DNA of 64,000 nucleotides, from positions 186,001-250,000 of the forward strand of contig NZ_JARGES010000027.1 of the NCBI RefSeq assembly GCF_029210365.1, written 5' to 3'. A program made the translations under genes and the position numbers. This document shows positions 27,212 through 38,112 of this stretch, in pieces. The notes below the pieces were generated by a model. The model was given only the letters and a program-made list of their open reading frames with translations. It searched no databases and had not been told where the DNA came from. The stretch is from Mesorhizobium sp. YIM 152430 (GTDB lineage Bacteria; Pseudomonadota; Alphaproteobacteria; Rhizobiales; Rhizobiaceae). The number at the start of each line of letters is the position of its first letter. Position 1 is the first letter of the stretch.

Positions 27212-28261
27212 ATGGACACTTTTTTCTCCACCTATGTCGGACCCGGCCTGCTGATTCTGCTGCAATCGGTCGTGCTGATCGTCACGCTGCTGATCCTCGT
27301 CGCCTATCTTCTTTATGCCGACCGCAAGATCTGGGCGGCGGTGCAGTTGCGTCGCGGACCGAACGTCGTCGGCCCGTGGGGGCTGTTGCAGGCGTTCGCC
27401 GATCTGTTGAAGTTCGTCTTCAAGGAGCCGGTCATTCCGTCCGGCGCCAACAAGGGCGTGTTCCTGCTCGCCCCGCTGGTGACGGCGGTGCTGGCGATCT
27501 CCGCCTGGGCGGTGATCCCGGTCGCCAATGGCTGGGCCATCGCCGACGTCAATGTCGGCATCCTGTTCGTCTTCGCCATCGCATCGCTCGAAGTCTACGG
27601 TGTGCTGATGGGCGGTTGGGCCTCCAATTCGAAATATCCGTTCCTCGGCGCGCTGCGCTCGGCGGCGCAGATGGTATCCTACGAAGTTTCCATTGGCTTC
27701 GTCATCGTCACCGTCCTGCTTCTCGTCGGCTCTCTCAACCTGACCCAAATCGTTCTGGCGCAGCAGACGGGCGTCGGCACCATGCTCGGCCTGCCGGGAT
27801 CGTTCCTCGACTGGCACTGGCTGGTGCTGTTCCCGATGTTCGTGATCTTCTTCATCTCGGCGCTGGCCGAGACGAACCGGCCGCCCTTCGATCTGGTGGA
27901 AGCCGAATCGGAACTCGTTGCCGGTCACATGATCGAATATTCGTCGACGCCTTTCCTGCTCTTCTTCCTCGGCGAATATGTCGCGATCGTCCTGATGTGC
28001 GCGCTGACCACCATCCTGTTCCTCGGTGGATGGCTGCCGCCCTTCGACTTCGCGCCCTTCACCTGGGTTCCGGGCGTCATCTGGTTCCTGATCAAGGTCT
28101 GCTTCGTCTTCTTCATGTTCGCCATGGTGAAGGCGTTCGTGCCGCGCTACCGGTACGACCAGTTGATGCGCCTCGGCTGGAAGGTGTTCCTGCCGATCTC
28201 GCTCTTCATGGTGGTCGCGACCGCGAGTTTCCTCAAGCTGTGGGAAGCGATGGCGGCATGA
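27212..28261 (+). CDS. nuoH: NADH-quinone oxidoreductase subunit H
   Basis: A 349-residue membrane subunit with eight predicted helices that links the membrane arm to the Q site. The cytoplasmic loops [20 protein letters not shown] and [20 protein letters not shown] are invariant family signatures, with acidic residues proposed to line the quinone channel. Its stop overlaps the next small gene as ATGA. Confidence 0.97.
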   Translation: MDTFFSTYVGPGLLILLQSVVLIVTLLILVAYLLYADRKIWAAVQLRRGPNVVGPWGLLQAFADLLKFVFKEPVIPSGANKGVFLLAPLVTAVLAISAWAVIPVANGWAIADVNVGILFVFAIASLEVYGVLMGGWASNSKYPFLGALRSAAQMVSYEVSIGFVIVTVLLLVGSLNLTQIVLAQQTGVGTMLGLPGSFLDWHWLVLFPMFVIFFISALAETNRPPFDLVEAESELVAGHMIEYSSTPFLLFFLGEYVAIVLMCALTTILFLGGWLPPFDFAPFTWVPGVIWFLIKVCFVFFMFAMVKAFVPRYRYDQLMRLGWKVFLPISLFMVVATASFLKLWEAMAA

Positions 28262-28449
28262 GCATCGCGCTGATCGGAGGCCTGGTGGGATTGGGGATCG
28301 CGCTCGTCGATCTCGCCTTCCTGCGGCTTCTGGCCACGCGCGTCGATCTCGCCGAGACGAAGACCGCACTCAATGTTGCCGGGTTCACCCAGTTGGTGCT
28401 GCTCCCGGTCATCGGCTACTTCGTAGCCCCGTACGTGTTCGGAGACTGA
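28258..28449 (+). CDS. small two-helix membrane protein between nuoH and nuoI
   Basis: A 63-residue protein, [20 protein letters not shown] onward, with two hydrophobic helices (residues ~3-24 and ~42-60) joined by a short charged loop ([10 protein letters not shown]). It starts within the nuoH stop (ATGA) and ends two bases before nuoI, so it is translationally embedded in the complex I operon. I do not recognise a named family. A membrane-arm accessory or assembly role is plausible from position only. Confidence 0.7.
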   Translation: MSIALIGGLVGLGIALVDLAFLRLLATRVDLAETKTALNVAGFTQLVLLPVIGYFVAPYVFGD

Positions 28450-28451
28450 AG

Positions 28452-28943
28452 ATGTCAGCTCTTGCCCAGGCCGCGAAATCGCTGCTCCTCCTGGAGTTCG
28501 TGCGCGCCTTTTTCCTGTCGATGCGCCAGTTCTTCGCCCCCAAGGGCACGCTGAACTATCCGTTCGAGAAGGGCCCGACCAGCGCGCGCTTTCGCGGCGA
28601 ACATGCGCTGCGCCGCTATCCCAACGGCGAGGAGCGCTGCATAGCCTGCAAATTGTGCGAGGCGATCTGCCCCGCGCAGGCCATCACCATCGAAGCCGGT
28701 CCGCGCCGCAATGACGGCACGCGCCGCACCGTGCGCTACGACATCGACATGGTGAAGTGCATCTATTGCGGCTTTTGCCAGGAAGCCTGCCCGGTCGACG
28801 CCATCGTCGAGGGGCCGAATTTCGAGTTCGCGACGGAGACCCGCGAGGAACTCTATTACGACAAGGACAAGCTGCTGGCGAATGGCGACCGGTGGGAGCG
28901 CGAACTGGCGCGCAACATCGCGATCGACTCGCCCTATCGCTGA
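28452..28943 (+). CDS. nuoI: NADH-quinone oxidoreductase subunit I
   Basis: A 163-residue peripheral subunit with two [4Fe-4S] clusters (N6a, N6b). The ligands are in [17 protein letters not shown] and [17 protein letters not shown]. It bridges NuoG and NuoB. The N-terminal amphipathic helix ([19 protein letters not shown]) is typical of the TYKY-type subunit. Confidence 0.97.
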   Translation: MSALAQAAKSLLLLEFVRAFFLSMRQFFAPKGTLNYPFEKGPTSARFRGEHALRRYPNGEERCIACKLCEAICPAQAITIEAGPRRNDGTRRTVRYDIDMVKCIYCGFCQEACPVDAIVEGPNFEFATETREELYYDKDKLLANGDRWERELARNIAIDSPYR

Positions 28944-28956
28944 GGCTTGGAGAGTG

Positions 28957-28977
28957 GACGGAAGCACGCCTTCCGTC
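28957..28977. other. hairpin in the nuoI-nuoJ spacer
   Basis: GACGGAAG and CTTCCGTC form a perfect eight-pair stem with a five-base loop, 13 bases after the nuoI stop. No T tract follows. A second perfect dyad GGGACCGGTCCC lies at 29021-29032. The 116-base spacer is the widest true gap in the nuo operon, so processing or partial attenuation between nuoI and nuoJ is possible. Confidence 0.5.
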
Positions 28978-29059
28978 TAAGAGACACGCGGCTTCGGGCG
29001 CAGGCCGAACGCCAATGGCGGGGACCGGTCCCGGCCATCGATGAAATCCGGGGGAACCC

Positions 29060-29680
29060 ATGCTGACAGGACTAGAGGCGATCTTCTTCTACGTGTTCGC
29101 CTTCATAATGGTGGGCGCGGCATTCATGGTGATTGCATCGCGCAATCCCGTGCATTCCGTGCTCTATCTGATCCTGACCTTCTTCAACGCGGCCGGGCTG
29201 TTCCTTTTGACCGGGGCCGAGTTCCTGGCGATGATCCTGCTCATCGTCTATGTCGGCGCCGTGGCGGTCCTGTTCCTGTTCGTCGTCATGATGCTCGACG
29301 TCGACTTCGCCAGTTTGAAGCGCGGCGCGCTGCACTATGCGCCGATCGGCGGCCTGGTCGGGCTGATCCTGGCGGCAGAACTGATCATCGTCGCCGGCGG
29401 CTATGCGTTTGCGCCCGAGATCGGCGCTGAGATCGCGCAGCCCATTCCCGACCCCGCGACGCGCCACAACACGGCTGCGCTCGGCGACATTCTCTATACG
29501 GACTACATCTACTTCTTCCAGATCGCCGGGCTGATCCTGCTCGTCGCCATGATCGGCGCGATCGTGCTGACGCTGCACCACAAGCCGGGCGTCAAGCGGC
29601 AGGACATCGCCACGCAGGTCCGGCGCACGCCCGAGACCGCGATCGAGGTCAAGAAGGTCGAATCGGGCAGGGGGCTCTGA
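29060..29680 (+). CDS. nuoJ: NADH-quinone oxidoreductase subunit J
   Basis: A 206-residue membrane subunit with five predicted helices, equivalent to mitochondrial ND6. The segment [37 protein letters not shown] (two adjacent helices) is the conserved core, including the pi-bulge region of helix 3. The C-terminal ~35 residues are a charged cytoplasmic tail. GGGGGAA precedes the ATG. The stop overlaps nuoK as TGATG. Confidence 0.95.
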   Translation: MLTGLEAIFFYVFAFIMVGAAFMVIASRNPVHSVLYLILTFFNAAGLFLLTGAEFLAMILLIVYVGAVAVLFLFVVMMLDVDFASLKRGALHYAPIGGLVGLILAAELIIVAGGYAFAPEIGAEIAQPIPDPATRHNTAALGDILYTDYIYFFQIAGLILLVAMIGAIVLTLHHKPGVKRQDIATQVRRTPETAIEVKKVESGRGL

Positions 29681-29988
29681 TGGAAATCGGCATCGCGCAT
29701 TATCTGACCGTCTCGGCGCTGCTCTTCACGCTCGGCGTCTTCGGCATCTTCCTGAACCGCAAGAACGTCATCGTCATCCTGATGTCGGTCGAGCTGATCC
29801 TGCTCGCCGTCAACATCAATTTCGTGGCCTTCTCCGCGGCGCTGGGCGACATGGTCGGCCAGGTGTTCGCGCTGTTAATCCTGACCGTGGCCGCTGCCGA
29901 AGCCGCCATCGGTCTTGCAATTCTCGTCGTCTTCTTCCGCAACCGCGGCTCGATCGCGGTCGAAGACGTCAATCTGATGAAGGGCTGA
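29680..29988 (+). CDS. nuoK: NADH-quinone oxidoreductase subunit K
   Basis: A 102-residue membrane subunit with three helices (ND4L type). Two membrane-embedded glutamates important in proton transfer appear in [18 protein letters not shown] and [16 protein letters not shown]. The length is the normal size of the family. It overlaps nuoJ and is seven bases from nuoL. Confidence 0.97.
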   Translation: MEIGIAHYLTVSALLFTLGVFGIFLNRKNVIVILMSVELILLAVNINFVAFSAALGDMVGQVFALLILTVAAAEAAIGLAILVVFFRNRGSIAVEDVNLMKG

Positions 29989-29995
29989 GGGGCTC

Positions 29996-31981
29996 ATGTA
30001 TCACGCCATCGTCTTTCTTCCGCTTCTCGGTTTCCTGATCGCGGGCCTCGGCGGCCGCGCGATCGGCGCCAAGGCGTCGGAATATGTGACGTCCGGTTTC
30101 CTGGTGATCTCGGCGGTTCTGTCCTGGGTCGCCTTCTTCCAGGTCGCGCTCGGCGACACGGAAAGCTTCACCGTGCCGGTGCTGCGCTTCATCCAGTCCG
30201 GCTCGCTCGACGCGGCCTGGGCGCTGCGGATCGACACGCTGACGGCGGTGATGCTCGTCGTCGTGAACACGGTGTCGGCCCTCGTCCACATCTATTCGAT
30301 CGGCTACATGCACCACGACCCGCATCGGCCGCGCTTCTTCGCCTATCTGTCGCTCTTCACCTTCGCCATGTTGATGCTGGTGACGTCGGACAACCTCGTC
30401 CAGATGTTCTTCGGCTGGGAGGGCGTGGGCCTCGCCTCCTATCTCCTGATCGGCTTCTGGTACAAGAAGCCGTCGGCGAATGCGGCCGCGATCAAGGCAT
30501 TCGTCGTCAACCGCGTCGGCGACTTCGGCTTCGCGCTCGGCATTTTCGGCGTCTTCGTCCTGTTTGGCTCGGTCAATTTCGACACCATCTTCGCGACGGC
30601 CGCGACGATGGCGCCGGCCGAAGGCGCGGAAGCGGGCGAGGCGGTCTGGAGCTTCCTCGGCTTCGGTCTCGACCAGACCGCTGCCGTCACTGTCATCTGC
30701 CTGCTGCTCTTCATGGGCGCGATGGGCAAGTCGGCGCAGGTGCCGCTGCACACCTGGCTGCCGGACGCGATGGAAGGCCCGACGCCGGTCTCCGCGCTGA
30801 TCCATGCGGCGACGATGGTCACCGCCGGCGTCTTCATGCTGGCGCGTCTGTCGCCGATCTTCGAACTGAGCCACACGGCGCTGCTCGTCGTCACCTTCAT
30901 CGGCGCGATCACGGCCTTCTTTGCGGCGACCGTCGGTCTGGTGCAGAACGACATCAAGCGCGTCATCGCCTATTCGACCTGTTCGCAGCTCGGCTACATG
31001 TTCGTGGCGATCGGCACCGGCTTTTACGCCGCCGCGATCTTCCACCTCTTCACGCACGCCTTCTTCAAGGCGCTTCTGTTCCTCGGCTCGGGTTCGGTCA
31101 TCCATGCCGTCTCGGACGAGCAGGACATGCGCCGCATGGGCGGTCTGCGCCGTCTCATCCCCCGTACCTACTGGATGATGATCATCGGCACCATCGCGCT
31201 GACGGGCGTCGGCATTCCCGCCACCATGATCGGCACCGCCGGCTTCTTCTCCAAGGATGCAATCGTCGAGGGCGCGTTTGCCGCGCACAACGCATTCGCC
31301 GGCCCGGCCTTCGCACTGCTCGTCATCGCCGCGGTCTTCACCAGCTTCTATTCCTGGCGGCTGATCTTCATGACCTTCCACGGCAAGCCGCGCGCGACCG
31401 CCGATGTCATGCATCATGTGCATGAATCGCCGCCGGTCATGCTGGTGCCGCTCTACATTCTCGCAGTCGGCGCGCTGTTCGCGGGCGTTCTCTTCTACGG
31501 CTCCTTCGTCGGCGATGATTACGACGCCTTCTGGAAGGGCGCGATCTTCATGGCGGAGGAAAACCACATCCTGCACGAGTTCCATGAAGTTCCGTTCTGG
31601 GTGAAGGCGTCGCCCTTCCTCGCCATGGTCATCGGCTTCCTGACGGCCTACGAGTTCTATATCCGCTCGCCCGAAAAGCCGCGCGAACTCGCTGCCCGCC
31701 ATCACGGCCTCTACCAGTTCCTGTTGAACAAGTGGTATTTCGACGAGCTTTACGACTTCCTGTTCGTGCGCCCGGCCATGCGCCTCGGCCGCTTTCTCTG
31801 GAAGACCGGCGACGGCAAGGTGATCGACGGTCTCGGCCCTGACGGCATTTCGGCGCGGGTTCAGGATGTGACGGCGCGCGTCGTCAAGCTGCAGACCGGC
31901 TACCTCTACCATTACGCCTTCGCCATGATGATTGGCATCGCCGCGCTCGTGACGTGGATGATGCTCGGGAGCTCCTTCTGA
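29996..31981 (+). CDS. nuoL: NADH-quinone oxidoreductase subunit L
   Basis: A 661-residue distal antiporter-like proton-pumping subunit (ND5 type) with about sixteen helices. [29 protein letters not shown] carries the conserved Glu of the pump and [25 protein letters not shown] the conserved Lys/His path. The C-terminal long lateral helix region follows ~residue 530. Its stop overlaps nuoM as TGATG. Confidence 0.97.
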   Translation: MYHAIVFLPLLGFLIAGLGGRAIGAKASEYVTSGFLVISAVLSWVAFFQVALGDTESFTVPVLRFIQSGSLDAAWALRIDTLTAVMLVVVNTVSALVHIYSIGYMHHDPHRPRFFAYLSLFTFAMLMLVTSDNLVQMFFGWEGVGLASYLLIGFWYKKPSANAAAIKAFVVNRVGDFGFALGIFGVFVLFGSVNFDTIFATAATMAPAEGAEAGEAVWSFLGFGLDQTAAVTVICLLLFMGAMGKSAQVPLHTWLPDAMEGPTPVSALIHAATMVTAGVFMLARLSPIFELSHTALLVVTFIGAITAFFAATVGLVQNDIKRVIAYSTCSQLGYMFVAIGTGFYAAAIFHLFTHAFFKALLFLGSGSVIHAVSDEQDMRRMGGLRRLIPRTYWMMIIGTIALTGVGIPATMIGTAGFFSKDAIVEGAFAAHNAFAGPAFALLVIAAVFTSFYSWRLIFMTFHGKPRATADVMHHVHESPPVMLVPLYILAVGALFAGVLFYGSFVGDDYDAFWKGAIFMAEENHILHEFHEVPFWVKASPFLAMVIGFLTAYEFYIRSPEKPRELAARHHGLYQFLLNKWYFDELYDFLFVRPAMRLGRFLWKTGDGKVIDGLGPDGISARVQDVTARVVKLQTGYLYHYAFAMMIGIAALVTWMMLGSSF

Positions 31982-33510
31982 TGACCGACTGGCCCATTCT
32001 TTCCACGGTCACCTTCCTGCCGCTGGTCGGCGCGTTCCTGATTCTTCTGATCCGGGACGAGGGGAATTCCGCGCGGCGCAACATCCGCAACGTCGCCCTT
32101 TTGACGACGGTCTTCACCTTCCTCCTGTCGATCTTCATCTGGACCGGCTTCGACAATGCCGATCCCGGCTTCCAGATGGTCGAGAAGGTGGAATGGCTGG
32201 ATTCGGGCATTTCCTACCATCTGGGCGTCGACGGCATTTCGATGCTGTTCGTCATCCTGACGACGTTCCTGATGCCGATCTGCATCCTGGCTTCGTGGCA
32301 GGCGATCGAGAAGCGCATCAAGGAATACATGATCGCGTTTCTGATCCTGGAAACGCTGATGATCGGTGTCTTTTGCGCGCTCGATCTCGTTCTCTTCTAC
32401 GTCTTCTTCGAGGCCGTGCTGATCCCGATGTTCATCATCATCGGCGTGTGGGGCGGCAAGCGGCGGGTCTACGCCTCGTTCAAGTTCTTCCTCTACACGC
32501 TGCTCGGCTCGGTCCTGATGATGCTCGCCATCATGGCGATGTTCTGGGAAGCGGGAACGACCGACATCCCGACGCTGATGACGCACGACTTCCCCGTCGG
32601 GATGCAGCAATGGCTGTGGCTCGCCTTCTTCGCCTCGTTCGCGGTGAAGATGCCGATGTGGCCCGTCCATACCTGGTTGCCTGATGCCCATGTCGAGGCG
32701 CCGACCGCCGGGTCGGTGATCCTCGCCGCCGTTCTCCTGAAAATGGGTGGCTACGGCTTTCTGCGCTTCTCGCTGCCGATGTTCACCGACGCGTCGATCT
32801 ATTTCCAGCCGCTGATCTTCTGGCTGTCGGCGATCGCGATCGTCTACACCTCGCTCGTCGCGCTGATGCAGGAGGACATCAAGAAGCTGATCGCCTATTC
32901 GTCGGTCGCCCATATGGGCTATGTGACGATGGGCATCTTCGCGATGAACCCGGAAGGCATCCAGGGCGGCATCTTCCAGATGCTCTCCCACGGCCTCGTT
33001 TCGGGTGCGCTGTTCCTGTGCGTCGGCGTCGTCTATGACCGGATGCACACGCGCGAGATTTCCGCCTATGGCGGCCTCGTCAACAACATGCCGAAATATG
33101 CCGTCGTCTTCCTGATCCTGACCATGGCGAATGTCGGCCTGCCGGGCACTTCCGGTTTCGTCGGCGAGTTCCTGACGCTGCTCGGCGTCTTCCAGGTCAA
33201 TACGCTGGTGGCGCTCGTAGCGACGCTCGGCGTCATTCTGTCGGCGGCCTATGCGCTCTGGCTCTATCGCCGCGTCATCTACGGTGCGCTGACCAAGGAG
33301 AGTCTCAAGGGGATGCTCGACCTGTCGGGACGCGAGAAGGCGATCATCTATCCGCTGGTCGCGCTCGTCATCCTCTTCGGCGTCTATCCGGCTCCGATCT
33401 TCGACGTGACGGCGGCTTCGGTGGATGCACTCGTCAACAATGTGAACCTGTCTATCCAGGCGGCCGAGGCCGCGGCATCGACGGGTTTCCAGACCGCAGC
33501 GCAGCAGTAA
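31981..33510 (+). CDS. nuoM: NADH-quinone oxidoreductase subunit M
   Basis: A 509-residue antiporter-like subunit (ND4 type) with fourteen helices. [20 protein letters not shown] contains the pump glutamate, and [20 protein letters not shown] the proton path. ATG 31981 is chosen because it overlaps the nuoL stop; the in-frame upstream start at 31954 lies within nuoL. Confidence 0.97.
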   Translation: MTDWPILSTVTFLPLVGAFLILLIRDEGNSARRNIRNVALLTTVFTFLLSIFIWTGFDNADPGFQMVEKVEWLDSGISYHLGVDGISMLFVILTTFLMPICILASWQAIEKRIKEYMIAFLILETLMIGVFCALDLVLFYVFFEAVLIPMFIIIGVWGGKRRVYASFKFFLYTLLGSVLMMLAIMAMFWEAGTTDIPTLMTHDFPVGMQQWLWLAFFASFAVKMPMWPVHTWLPDAHVEAPTAGSVILAAVLLKMGGYGFLRFSLPMFTDASIYFQPLIFWLSAIAIVYTSLVALMQEDIKKLIAYSSVAHMGYVTMGIFAMNPEGIQGGIFQMLSHGLVSGALFLCVGVVYDRMHTREISAYGGLVNNMPKYAVVFLILTMANVGLPGTSGFVGEFLTLLGVFQVNTLVALVATLGVILSAAYALWLYRRVIYGALTKESLKGMLDLSGREKAIIYPLVALVILFGVYPAPIFDVTAASVDALVNNVNLSIQAAEAAASTGFQTAAQQ

Positions 33511-33525
33511 GGCGCGGAAAAGACC

Positions 33526-34962
33526 ATGACCCTAGACCTGTCCCAGAGCCTCGCCCTCGTCACGCCGGAGATCATCATGGCGGTCGCCGCCATGGCTCTC
33601 CTGATGATCGGCGTCTTTTCGGGGCCGCGCGCCAACATGACCGTGACGGGCCTCGCCGTCGCAGTGCTGATCGGCGTCGGCGCATGGATGCTGCTCTTTT
33701 CGGACTATGGCCAAGGCTTCGCCGGCGCGTTCGTCGCCGATCCGTTCTCCCGCTTCATGAAGGTGCTGACGATCATCGGCGCGGTGGTGACGCTCGTCAT
33801 GTCGGTCGGCTTCGCCAAGGCGGAGAAGTTCGACAAGTTCGAATATCCGGTCCTGATCATGCTGGCGACGCTCGGCATGATGGTCATGGTGTCGGCCAAC
33901 GACATGCTGACGCTCTATATGGGCCTCGAATTGCAGTCGCTGGCGCTCTACGTCGTCGCCGCCTTCAATCGCGACAATGTGCGCTCGACCGAGGCGGGCC
34001 TGAAATATTTCGTCCTTGGCGCGCTGTCCTCGGGAATGCTGCTCTACGGCATCTCGCTGGTCTACGGCTACACGGGCAATACCGGCTTCAACGAGATCGC
34101 AGCAGTTCTGGCAGGCGGCGAACGCTCGCTCGGGCTCGTCTTCGGGCTGGTCTTCGTCCTCGCCGGCCTCGCGTTCAAGATCTCGGCCGTGCCGTTCCAC
34201 ATGTGGACGCCGGACGTCTATGAGGGCGCACCGACGCCGGTGACGGCCTTCTTCGCCGCCGCGCCGAAGATCGCCGCCATGGCGCTTCTGGTCCGCGTGA
34301 CGGTCGGCGCATTCCAGCCGGTCGCGCCGGACTGGCAGCAGATCATCGTTTTCATCGCGATCGCCTCGATGGCGCTCGGCGCCTTCGCCGCGATCGGCCA
34401 GCGCAACATCAAGCGCCTGATGGCCTATTCCTCGATCGCGCATATGGGCTTCGCGCTTGTCGGCCTTGCGGCCAACAGCGAGGCCGGTGTGCGCGGCGTC
34501 GCGATCTACATGCTGATCTATCTGGCGATGACGCTCGGAACCTTCGCCTTCATTCTCGCCATGCGCCGCAAGGACGGGCATGTCGAGCAGATCGACGAAC
34601 TGGCGGGCCTTTCCTCGACCAATCCGGTCATGGCGACGGTCCTGACGATCCTGATGTTCTCGCTCGCCGGCATTCCGCCGCTCGCCGGTTTCTGGGGCAA
34701 ATGGTACGTCTTCCTCGCCGCGATCGAAGCGCAGCTCTATCCGCTTGCGATCATCGGCGTCATCGCCTCGGTCGTCGGCGCCTATTACTATCTGCGGATC
34801 ATCAAGCTGATGTGGTTCGACGAGCCGGCCGGCGGCTTCGTGCCGATGGCGGGCGAACTGCGTCTCGTTCTCGGCGCATCGGGTGCGTTCGTTCTCTTCT
34901 ATGTGCTGATCGGCGGCCCGATCGGCTCGATGGCCGAGGCCGCCGCGCGCAGCTTCTTCTGA
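33526..34962 (+). CDS. nuoN: NADH-quinone oxidoreductase subunit N
   Basis: A 478-residue antiporter-like subunit (ND2 type) with fourteen helices, the last of the fourteen nuo genes. [21 protein letters not shown] holds the conserved Glu, and [20 protein letters not shown] and [19 protein letters not shown] are family hallmarks. birA starts five bases after the stop, so the operon probably continues into it. Confidence 0.97.
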   Translation: MTLDLSQSLALVTPEIIMAVAAMALLMIGVFSGPRANMTVTGLAVAVLIGVGAWMLLFSDYGQGFAGAFVADPFSRFMKVLTIIGAVVTLVMSVGFAKAEKFDKFEYPVLIMLATLGMMVMVSANDMLTLYMGLELQSLALYVVAAFNRDNVRSTEAGLKYFVLGALSSGMLLYGISLVYGYTGNTGFNEIAAVLAGGERSLGLVFGLVFVLAGLAFKISAVPFHMWTPDVYEGAPTPVTAFFAAAPKIAAMALLVRVTVGAFQPVAPDWQQIIVFIAIASMALGAFAAIGQRNIKRLMAYSSIAHMGFALVGLAANSEAGVRGVAIYMLIYLAMTLGTFAFILAMRRKDGHVEQIDELAGLSSTNPVMATVLTILMFSLAGIPPLAGFWGKWYVFLAAIEAQLYPLAIIGVIASVVGAYYYLRIIKLMWFDEPAGGFVPMAGELRLVLGASGAFVLFYVLIGGPIGSMAEAAARSFF

Positions 34963-34966
34963 CCGG

Positions 34967-35809
34967 ATGGCGTTCGCTCTCGCGCCTTCGGCCGTCGCTG
35001 CCGGTTACGGTCTGGAAGTCTTCGACACGGTCGGGTCAACCAATGCCGAGGCACTGGAACGGGCCAAGGCCGGGGGGCAGGGGCGGACATGGTTCGTCTC
35101 CGACCACCAGCTTGCAGGGCGCGGCCGGCGCGGTCGACCTTGGCAGACACAACGCGGGAACCTTGCCGCCTCGCTGCTGCTGACGCCCGATGTGCCACTC
35201 GGAAAGGCCGCAGCGCTTGGTTTCGTCGCCGGGCTTGCGCTTTCGGACGCGCTGGAGGCGGTAGTGCCGCAGGCGCGAATCGACATCGACGTCAATGGAG
35301 GATCGACCGCGGGCAGGGGGCGCTTCGAGCTCAAATGGCCGAACGACGTTCTCGCGCATGGCGCCAAGCTTTCGGGTATCCTGCTCGAATCGGCCATGCT
35401 GGACGCCGAGCGCTTTGCGCTGGTGGTTGGCATCGGCGTCAATGTCGTGACCTTTCCGCAGGACGTGCCCTATCCGGCGACATCGCTGAAGGAACTCGGC
35501 GCGGACTGTAACGCCGAAACCCTGTTTCTGGCGCTGTCGGATGCGTGGATCGACAATGAGCGTTTGTGGCGCGATGGACGCGGCCTCGACGCAATCAGGA
35601 ACAAATGGCTCGCCAGGGCGGCGGGCCTCGGATCGGAAGTGGCGGTGCGCGCGGACGGACGCGTCGTGCGCGGCCGCTTCGAGACGATCGATGAGGAATG
35701 CCGGTTCGTCATCCGGGAAAATGACGGAAACATAATCAGGATCGCGGCCGGTGACGTTCATTTCGGCGCCGTCGCATCCGCAAGCCTGGACGGGAAAGCT
35801 GGAGATTGA
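34967..35809 (+). CDS. birA: biotin--[acetyl-CoA-carboxylase] ligase, monofunctional
   Basis: A 280-residue biotin-protein ligase that activates biotin with ATP and attaches it to carboxyl carrier lysines. SDHQLAGRGRRGRPWQ is the biotinyl-AMP loop (GRGRRGR) and LKWPNDVLAHGAKLSGILLE the catalytic core with KWPND. There is no N-terminal helix-turn-helix, so unlike the E. coli protein it cannot act as a repressor. Position right after nuoN is typical of Rhizobiales. The stop overlaps rnj as TGATG. Confidence 0.94.
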   Translation: MAFALAPSAVAAGYGLEVFDTVGSTNAEALERAKAGGQGRTWFVSDHQLAGRGRRGRPWQTQRGNLAASLLLTPDVPLGKAAALGFVAGLALSDALEAVVPQARIDIDVNGGSTAGRGRFELKWPNDVLAHGAKLSGILLESAMLDAERFALVVGIGVNVVTFPQDVPYPATSLKELGADCNAETLFLALSDAWIDNERLWRDGRGLDAIRNKWLARAAGLGSEVAVRADGRVVRGRFETIDEECRFVIRENDGNIIRIAAGDVHFGAVASASLDGKAGD

Positions 35810-37479
35810 TGGCCACGGACGATAGGAACGAGCTCGTTTTCTGCCCACTTGGCGGGGTCGGTGAAATCGGGATGAACTTCGCGCTCTACGGTTTCGGGCC
35901 GGCGGCGAAGCGCGAATGGATCGTAGTGGATGTCGGCGTGACCTTTCCCGACCCGACGCTGCCGGGCGTCGACCTCGTGCTGCCGGACACGCGCTTCATC
36001 GAAGGCGAGATCGACCGGCTGCGCGGCATCGTCATCACGCACGCGCATGAGGATCACTACGGCGCGCTGCTCGACAAATGGCCCAAACTGAAGGCCCCGG
36101 TCTGGATGACGCCGTTTTCCGCCGGGATGCTGGAAGCCAAGCGCATATCGGACAATGTGCGGGTCAAGCCGCCGGTCAACGTCTACAAGGCCGGCGAGAG
36201 GTTCAAGGTCGGCCCGTTCGAGATCGAGGCGATTGCGGTCACGCATTCGATCCCCGAACCGGTGTCGCTGGCGATCCGCACGCCGCTTGGCACCGTCGTC
36301 CATACGGGTGACTGGAAGCTCGATCCGGCGCCGAACCTGCCGCCGATGACCGACGAGAACCGCTTCCGACAGATCGGCGAAGAGGGCGTGACGGCGCTGA
36401 TCTGCGATTCCACCAACGCCATGCGCGAGGGCGAGTCGCCCTCCGAGCAGGCGGTCAGCGCCGGCATTCGCGGCGTCATCGAGAAGTCCGTGGGCCGCGT
36501 GGCGATCACCACCTTCTCGTCGAATGTCGGGCGCATTCGGTCGATCGCCGAGGCGGCGCGCGACACGGGTCGCCAGGTGCTCGTCCTCGGTCGCTCGCTG
36601 AAGCGCGTCATCGATGTGGCCGGCGAACTCGGCTATCTCGACGGCCTGCCGCCCTTCCTCCAGGAAGAGGATTACGGCTACATCCCGCGCGAGAATGTCG
36701 TCGTGCTCTGTACCGGCAGCCAGGGCGAGCCGCGCGCCGCCCTCGCCAAGCTCGCGCGCGACGAGATGAAACATGTCGCGCTGACGGCGGGAGATACGGT
36801 GATCTTCTCCTCGCGCGTCATTCCCGGCAACGAGAAGGCGATCCTCGAAATCAAGAACCAACTCATCGAGCAGGGCATCAAGATCATCGAGGACGGCGAT
36901 GCGCTGGTCCATGTCTCGGGCCATCCGCGCCGCAGCGAGCTTTTGAAGATGTATTCCTGGATCAAGCCGCGCATTCTCGTGCCGGTCCATGGCGAGGCCG
37001 CGCATCTGGTGGCCCAGGGTTCGCTCGGCGCCGGCGCCGGCATTCCCGAGGTCGCGCAGGTGCGCAATGGCGACATGATCCGCCTGGCGCCCGGCGCGGC
37101 CGAAATCGTCGGAACGGTGCCGTTCGGTCGCCTGATGAAGGATGGCCGCATCATCGGAACCGAACAGGAAGTCGGCGTGCGCGACCGGCGCAAGCTGGCC
37201 TTTGCCGGTCATGTCGTCCTCAACGTCGTTCTCGATGACCGCTACGAGATGGCCGGCGAGCCCGACATCGTTGCCATCGGCGTCGCCGAGAGCGATGCGA
37301 AGGGCGAACTGCTGGAGGACATCATGCTGGATGCGGCCATAAGCGCTGTCGAAAGCATTCCCCGCCAGCGCCGCAAGGATCTCGACATGGTGTCCGAGGC
37401 GGCGCGCCGCGCGGTGCGTTCGGCCGCCAACGACGCGTGGGGGAAGAAGCCGATCGTGACGGTGTTTGTGACGCGCTGA
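35809..37479 (+). CDS. rnj: ribonuclease J
   Basis: A 556-residue metallo-beta-lactamase/beta-CASP ribonuclease with 5'-3' exo- and endonuclease activity in mRNA decay and rRNA maturation. The zinc motif THAHEDHYGALL (HxHxDH, residues ~79-84), VHTGDWKLDP and the beta-CASP motif VHVSGHPRRSELLKM are present. ATG 35809 overlaps the birA stop and has GGAGA upstream; an in-frame TTG three bases earlier is less likely. The C-terminal dimerisation region is present in full. Confidence 0.95.
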   Translation: MATDDRNELVFCPLGGVGEIGMNFALYGFGPAAKREWIVVDVGVTFPDPTLPGVDLVLPDTRFIEGEIDRLRGIVITHAHEDHYGALLDKWPKLKAPVWMTPFSAGMLEAKRISDNVRVKPPVNVYKAGERFKVGPFEIEAIAVTHSIPEPVSLAIRTPLGTVVHTGDWKLDPAPNLPPMTDENRFRQIGEEGVTALICDSTNAMREGESPSEQAVSAGIRGVIEKSVGRVAITTFSSNVGRIRSIAEAARDTGRQVLVLGRSLKRVIDVAGELGYLDGLPPFLQEEDYGYIPRENVVVLCTGSQGEPRAALAKLARDEMKHVALTAGDTVIFSSRVIPGNEKAILEIKNQLIEQGIKIIEDGDALVHVSGHPRRSELLKMYSWIKPRILVPVHGEAAHLVAQGSLGAGAGIPEVAQVRNGDMIRLAPGAAEIVGTVPFGRLMKDGRIIGTEQEVGVRDRRKLAFAGHVVLNVVLDDRYEMAGEPDIVAIGVAESDAKGELLEDIMLDAAISAVESIPRQRRKDLDMVSEAARRAVRSAANDAWGKKPIVTVFVTR

Positions 37480-37486
37480 GGCGCGC

Positions 37487-37585
37487 GGTGAATGGTGAAT
37501 AGTGAATGGTGAATGGAAGCCAGCGGCGTGCTTGACACCGCTATGGTTCCCTTCCAGTTCGACCATTCACCATTCACCATTCACC
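37487..37585. repeat. heptanucleotide tandem repeats in inverted orientation
   Basis: Four tandem copies of a GTGAATG-type heptamer (37487-37516, one copy with G to A) face three copies of the complementary CATTCAC heptamer (37563-37585). Together they can form a stem of over 20 pairs with a 46-base loop in the 119-base space between rnj and mce. Its structure is analogous to the repeat arms around 19682-20068 but the sequence differs. Confidence 0.85.
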
Positions 37586-37598
37586 AAGGGGAGAGCCG

Positions 37599-38003
37599 AT
37601 GCTTGGACGCCTGAACCACGTAGCCCTCGCCGTGCCGGACCTTGCCGCCGCGACGGCGCTTTATCGCGACACGCTCGGCGGCAAAGTGTCGGAACCGCAG
37701 GCGCTGCCCGAGCATGGCGTGACGGTGGTCTTCGTCGATGTCGGCAACACCAAGATCGAGCTTCTGGAGCCGTTGGGCAAGGGCTCGAGCATTCGCACCT
37801 TTCTCGACAAGAACCCGGTCGGCGGGATGCACCACGTTTGCTACGAGGTGGAGGACATCATCGCCGCGCGCGACCGGATGAAGGCGTCGGGTGCGCGGGT
37901 GCTCGGCGACGGCGAGCCGAAGATCGGCGCACACGGCAAACCTGTCATCTTCCTGCATCCCAAGGATTTCATGGGAACGCTGGTCGAACTCGAACAGGTC
38001 TGA
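37599..38003 (+). CDS. mce: methylmalonyl-CoA epimerase
   Basis: A 134-residue vicinal-oxygen-chelate protein that epimerises (2S)- and (2R)-methylmalonyl-CoA in propionate metabolism. Metal ligands are recognisable in RLNHVALAVPD (His7), GMHHVCYEVED and the C-terminal GTLVELEQV glutamate. Length is exact for the family. GGGGAGAG precedes the ATG. Location after rnj is conserved in related genomes. Confidence 0.93.
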   Translation: MLGRLNHVALAVPDLAAATALYRDTLGGKVSEPQALPEHGVTVVFVDVGNTKIELLEPLGKGSSIRTFLDKNPVGGMHHVCYEVEDIIAARDRMKASGARVLGDGEPKIGAHGKPVIFLHPKDFMGTLVELEQV

Positions 38004-38112
38004 CGACAAGATCGCGACCAAGCGACACGTTTGCGCAAGGGCGCATTTCCGGTAGGGGAGCGTCACTGAAGATCACGGGCGAGCGGACCGGTGATCCGCA
38101 TGAGGACGACGC

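Noticed and set aside
24896-28369. An 1157-codon minus-strand open frame across nuoG and nuoH
   Set aside because: It is the mirror of strongly conserved nuo genes and its product is Arg/Asp/His-rich shadow sequence.
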